A stretch of 9,136 bases of DNA, taken from positions 1 through 9,136 of the forward strand of contig DASUAO010000050.1 of assembly GCA_035763745.1 (NCBI GenBank), in the 5' to 3' direction. The notes beneath the pieces were generated by a model. That model made no database searches. It was not told the DNA's origin and saw only the letters and a list, made by a program, of their open reading frames with translations. Shown in pieces: positions 6,618 through 9,136 of the stretch. Position 1 is the stretch's first letter; every line of letters begins with the position of its first letter. The position numbers and the translations under genes are program-made. The stretch is from DASUAO01 sp035763745. Its GTDB lineage: Bacteria; Actinomycetota; Acidimicrobiia; IMCC26256; PALSA-555.

Positions 6618-7508
6618 CTAGGCCGACGCGTCGAGACCGCCTGCGGCGAGCTTGGCCTCGACCTCCCGCTGACGGGCGATGTTCTCGGCGTGCAGCTCCT
6701 CGGTCGTGCGGATGGCGCCGTCGACCTTCAGCTCGCCCATCACGTGCACCTCGCCCAGCGTGCGCTCCAGCTCGCCCGGCCCGTCGGCGGTCGGTACGAA
6801 CCAGCCGGTCGGGCACATCGTGAGGACCTCGACGAACGAGAAGCCCTCGCGGTCGCGCTGGCATTCGAACGCCCGCCGGAACATCCGCTTGGTGCGGGCG
6901 ACGGCGCCCGCGTTGTGCACCGACCCCCGGGCGACGTAGGCGGCGCCTTCGAGGCGGGCCACGAGGTCGCCGATGAGGATCGGGTACCCGTGGTACTCGG
7001 CGTCGCGGCCGTCGAGCGTGTTCTTGGTGCGCTGGCCGATGACGCTCGTGGCCGTCATGTGCCCGCCGGTCTCACCGAACACGCCATTGTTCAACAGGAT
7101 GCAGGTGAGGTTCTCGCCGCGCGCCGCGGTGTGCAGCACCTCCTGAAGCCCTTCGTTCACCATGTCGCCGTCACCCTGGAGCGTGAACACGGTCGCGTCG
7201 GGGAGCATCCGCTTCACGCCGGTCGCGACCGAGGGCGCGCGGCCGTGCAGTGCCTGCACGAGGTCGACGTCCATCGAGCCGGAGAAGGCCGTGTAGCAGC
7301 CGATCCCGGCGACCGCGACGGCCCGAGAGGCGAGGCCGAGCTCGCTGATCGCCTCCAGGAACGTGCGCAGCGCGAGCGGCTCGCCACAACCCGGGCAGAG
7401 CGAGTGGTCCTCGGTCAGGAGGAGGTCGGGCTTGTGGGCCTCGACGACCCGTGCGCCGCTGGTCGGGGCCACGCTCGTGTCGATCACCGGCCCGAGGGGG
7501 ATGCTCAC
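6618..7508 (-). CDS. korB: 2-oxoacid:ferredoxin oxidoreductase, beta (thiamine diphosphate) subunit
   Basis: This is the TPP-binding beta subunit of a cytoplasmic enzyme that oxidatively decarboxylates a 2-oxoacid with CoA, giving acyl-CoA, CO2 and reduced ferredoxin. Its 296 residues show the full family pattern. LCPGCGE (37-43) supplies C38 and C41, GIGCYT (68-73) supplies C71, and MCPTGW (231-236) supplies C232; these are the expected four ligands of the proximal [4Fe-4S] cluster. GDGDMVNEG (112-120) with NNGVFGETGGHM (140-151) is the TPP/Mg motif. The GTG start overlaps the alpha-subunit stop as GTGA and has a strong GGAGGT six bases upstream, so this start is well supported. The GETGGHM and downstream GRDAEYHG sequence resembles KOR/VOR-type enzymes rather than pyruvate enzymes. 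2-Oxoglutarate and branched-chain oxoacids are both possible substrates. Confidence 0.93.
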   Translation of the reverse strand: MSIPLGPVIDTSVAPTSGARVVEAHKPDLLLTEDHSLCPGCGEPLALRTFLEAISELGLASRAVAVAGIGCYTAFSGSMDVDLVQALHGRAPSVATGVKRMLPDATVFTLQGDGDMVNEGLQEVLHTAARGENLTCILLNNGVFGETGGHMTATSVIGQRTKNTLDGRDAEYHGYPILIGDLVARLEGAAYVARGSVHNAGAVARTKRMFRRAFECQRDREGFSFVEVLTMCPTGWFVPTADGPGELERTLGEVHVMGELKVDGAIRTTEELHAENIARQREVEAKLAAGGLDASA

Positions 7509-8743
7509 GTCCTGACCTCCGGTGCTCGTGCGTCGTCGACGGGCGTCGTCCGCGGGTCACCCGCGCCGGCAGCGTGGGCAGGGGCCACCTGGTGGGGAGC
7601 GAGCTCGTAGGCGAACTCCTCGTAGCCGGGGACGAGGGGTTGGGGGTGACCCTCGTGGAGCGCCAGCACCCGGGTGGCGACCTCGTCGACGTCGAGGAGT
7701 CGGCCCACGCCGAAGCCCGAGTGATCGGTCGAGATCCCTCCGAGGTGCTCCACCGGCGCCTGTCCCGCCACGCCGATCCGGACGTCGTCGACGAGCTGTC
7801 CGGCCGAGAGCTCGAACGATCCGACGGTGCGTGCGCCTGCGGCCGCGTCGCGCACGGTCTCGTACGGAAACGGCCAGAGGGTGATGGGGCGGACGTATCC
7901 GATGCGGTGGCCGGCCTCGCGCAGCTGCGCGACCGCGTACTTCACGAACTTGGCCGGGGTCCCGAACGCGACGACGACGGTCTCGGCGTCGTCGAGGTAC
8001 GCGGTCTCGACGAGCGTCTCCCGCTCCATCAGCGGGATCTTGCTCGCGATGTACTGCGCCTTGCCCTCCTGCCCGAACTGACGCTGCCCGAACTTCCCCA
8101 CGCCGAGGGGCGTGACGTTGCCGGAGACGCCGGAGCCGGTGCGCGAGCCGTCGACCGCCCAGTCCTTGTCGGGGAGGGAGCCGAAGTCGACGACGTCGAT
8201 CGAGACTGCCTCCTGGGTGTGCGCGAGCAGGTAGTCGCCGTAGACGAGCACCGGGTTCCGCCACTTGTCGGCGAGGTGGAACGCGAGCTGGGTGAGGACG
8301 ATGCCCTCGCGCACGTCCTCCGGAGCGAGGACGAGGTGGCGGTAGTCGCCGTGGCCCCCACCGCGAGTGGCCTGGAAGTAGTCGCCCTGGCTTCGCGCCA
8401 TGTTGAAGACCACGAGCGGGATCTCGGCGAGTGTTGCCTCCGAGAGCGACTCCTGCATCAACGAGAGCCCCTGTCCGGTGGATCCGGTCGCCGCACGCGC
8501 GCCGGTGGCGCACGCGCCCCAGGCCATGCCGACGGCCTCGAGCTCGGACTCCGCGTTGACGCACGTCCCTCCCACCTCGGGAAGCAGGCGAGCGAAGTGC
8601 TCGAGGACCTCGGTGAACGGGGTCATCGGGTAGCCCGCGAAGAACCGGCACCCGGCGGCGATCGACGCACGGGCGAGCGCTTCGGAGCCCTCCATCAGCG
8701 AACGGCCCGTCGGTGCGGAAACGATGCCTGGTTCGATCGTCAT
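7505..8743 (-). CDS. korA: 2-oxoacid:ferredoxin oxidoreductase, alpha subunit (VOR/KOR type)
   Basis: This 412-residue alpha subunit pairs with the downstream beta subunit and carries the pyrimidine-binding and CoA-facing domains. Motifs are FAGYPMTPFTEVLEHF (35-50, the conserved YPxTP), NAESELEAVGMAWGA (63-77), TGSTGQGLSLMQE (86-98), SQGDYFQATRGGGHGDYR (118-135) and YVRPITLWPFP (283-293) in the C-terminal domain. QGDYFQAT-GGGHGDYR is typical of proteins annotated as 2-ketoisovalerate:ferredoxin oxidoreductase alpha. I chose the ATG at 8743: it forms an ATGA overlap with the ferredoxin gene's stop and has GGAG (complement of 8752-8755) eight bases upstream. The frame stays open further upstream, but there it would only shadow the ferredoxin gene. 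The segment before SQGDYF looks about ten residues shorter than in relatives that carry a GGPGLG-type loop. The last 30 or so residues are Ala/Pro-rich and probably disordered. Confidence 0.92.
   Translation of the reverse strand: MTIEPGIVSAPTGRSLMEGSEALARASIAAGCRFFAGYPMTPFTEVLEHFARLLPEVGGTCVNAESELEAVGMAWGACATGARAATGSTGQGLSLMQESLSEATLAEIPLVVFNMARSQGDYFQATRGGGHGDYRHLVLAPEDVREGIVLTQLAFHLADKWRNPVLVYGDYLLAHTQEAVSIDVVDFGSLPDKDWAVDGSRTGSGVSGNVTPLGVGKFGQRQFGQEGKAQYIASKIPLMERETLVETAYLDDAETVVVAFGTPAKFVKYAVAQLREAGHRIGYVRPITLWPFPYETVRDAAAGARTVGSFELSAGQLVDDVRIGVAGQAPVEHLGGISTDHSGFGVGRLLDVDEVATRVLALHEGHPQPLVPGYEEFAYELAPHQVAPAHAAGAGDPRTTPVDDARAPEVRT
7515..7520 (-). promoter_or_regulatory. Shine-Dalgarno for the beta subunit GTG start
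   Basis: The minus strand reads GGAGGT, a full anti-16S match, six bases before the GTG at 7508. It lies within the alpha-subunit coding sequence and fixes the beta start at the GTGA overlap. Confidence 0.8.
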
Positions 8744-9024
8744 CGATCGCGCTCCGTCGGGGCGGCCGTCAGCGGCACGAGGTGCTCGACCGGCTCGTCG
8801 TAGCGGAACACCTCGAACACGAAGTCGGGACACACGAGCAAGCACGCCGCGCAGCCGGTGCACCCGGCGTGCAGCTCGGGGACGTGGAACCCCATGCGGT
8901 TGACGCCCTCCGACATCGTGAGGACGCGGGGTGGGCAGGCCGGGATGCACAGCTCGCAGCCCTTGCACCGTTCGGGTTCCATGGTGACGGTCCCGCGGCT
9001 GCGCACCGGGGTCATCTCGGTCAC
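8740..9024 (-). CDS. korD: 2-oxoacid:ferredoxin oxidoreductase, delta (2x[4Fe-4S] ferredoxin) subunit
   Basis: This 94-residue ferredoxin-like subunit should carry electrons from the TPP/alpha-beta core to free ferredoxin. Two complete CxxCxxCxxxCP motifs are visible: C20, C23, C26, C30 (CKGCELCIPACP) and C55, C58, C61, C65 (CTGCAACLLVCP), so it should bind two [4Fe-4S] clusters. I prefer the GTG at 9024: it overlaps the upstream stop as GTGA, the pattern used at the alpha/beta junction, and has GGGAG seven bases upstream. The ATG at 9015 is an alternative but would leave a 16-base spacing. Its stop overlaps the alpha start as ATGA. The gene order places it before alpha and beta. Confidence 0.9.
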   Translation of the reverse strand: MTEMTPVRSRGTVTMEPERCKGCELCIPACPPRVLTMSEGVNRMGFHVPELHAGCTGCAACLLVCPDFVFEVFRYDEPVEHLVPLTAAPTERDR

Positions 9025-9136
9025 GCGGGCGCTCCCGTTTCGACGGCAGCCCACGCAGGCTGGATACCGCGGGGGAGCGCGTCCCATCCCGCGAGGAGTG
9101 CCCGCTCGTTCGCCTCGATGTGCTGGCGGCGGTACG
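9021..9136 (-). CDS. C-terminal fragment of the upstream operon gene, possibly the oxidoreductase gamma subunit
   Basis: The minus-strand frame is open from the right edge to a TGA (complement of 9021-9023), which overlaps the GTG start of the ferredoxin subunit by 4 bp. The 38 visible residues include YRRQHIEANERALLAGWDAL and end in AAVETGAPA. An HxEANxxALxAGWD-like helix followed by a short tail resembles the N-x-x-AL-x-x-G end of gamma subunits of 2-oxoacid:ferredoxin oxidoreductases. The missing gamma subunit of this four-part enzyme would be expected here. The coding call rests on the tight overlap; the gamma identity is inference from position and a weak motif. Confidence 0.6.
   Translation of the reverse strand, partial: YRRQHIEANERALLAGWDALPRGIQPAWAAVETGAPA
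9032..9036 (-). promoter_or_regulatory. Shine-Dalgarno deciding the ferredoxin-subunit GTG start
   Basis: The minus strand reads GGGAG seven bases before the GTG at 9024, and sixteen before the alternative ATG at 9015. The spacing favours the GTG. Confidence 0.6.

Noticed and set aside
5601..7610. 669-codon open frame on the plus strand
   Set aside because: It is antisense to the acyl-CoA dehydrogenase and beta subunit, both of which have clear family motifs. Its translation is rich in R, H, D, E and V in the pattern typical of antisense reading of GC-rich genes, with no recognisable domain.
7451..8803. 450-codon open frame on the plus strand
   Set aside because: It is antisense to the alpha subunit, has no domain, and its composition is that of an antisense shadow.
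8744..8968. Upstream extension of the alpha subunit to an ATG at 8968
   Set aside because: The extra 75 residues are Arg/Pro-rich and lie entirely over the ferredoxin subunit gene. The ATG at 8743 has a Shine-Dalgarno and the ATGA overlap.

Overview
The window is high-GC bacterial DNA with GC-rich third codon positions, frequent GTG starts and 4-bp stop/start overlaps. An AftD-type arabinofuranosyltransferase homologue and a 2-oxoacid:ferredoxin oxidoreductase operon both point to an actinobacterium. A lineage such as Acidimicrobiia is my guess; no marker gene is present to settle it.

Layout. Positions 1-86 hold the probable tail of an unrecognised plus-strand gene. Positions 137-4411 (+) encode a 1424-residue membrane protein of the AftD family: an N-terminal multi-spanning GT-C region, a long extracytoplasmic part with two F5/8C-like carbohydrate-binding signatures, and C-terminal membrane helices. 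Convergent to it, and overlapping its last 36 bp, is a minus-strand gene (4376-5326) for an AbiEi-like winged-helix plus DUF559 (Vsr/PD-(D/E)XK-like) nuclease protein. The rest of the minus strand is one compact operon. In transcription order it holds the tail of a gene running off the right edge (probably the gamma subunit), a 2x[4Fe-4S] ferredoxin subunit, the alpha subunit, the beta subunit (together a KOR/VOR-type 2-oxoacid:ferredoxin oxidoreductase) and an acyl-CoA dehydrogenase.

How the genes work together. The oxidoreductase would decarboxylate a 2-oxoacid to an acyl-CoA and reduce ferredoxin. The acyl-CoA dehydrogenase translated from the same operon could then desaturate that acyl-CoA, as in branched-chain amino-acid catabolism. 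The substrate is inferred, not shown.

Most unusual feature. The DUF559 gene is bracketed by two copies of a 42-bp near-perfect palindromic hairpin (4356-4397 and 5383-5424) in inverted orientation, identical at 41 of 42 positions. Each copy sits at the 3' end of an unrelated neighbour, AftD on one side and the acyl-CoA dehydrogenase on the other. One copy supplies the C-terminal codons of both AftD and the DUF559 protein. This looks like a small nuclease-bearing mobile unit of about 1.07 kb, or a REP-like palindrome family associated with the nuclease. No stretch longer than 300 bp lacks a gene.
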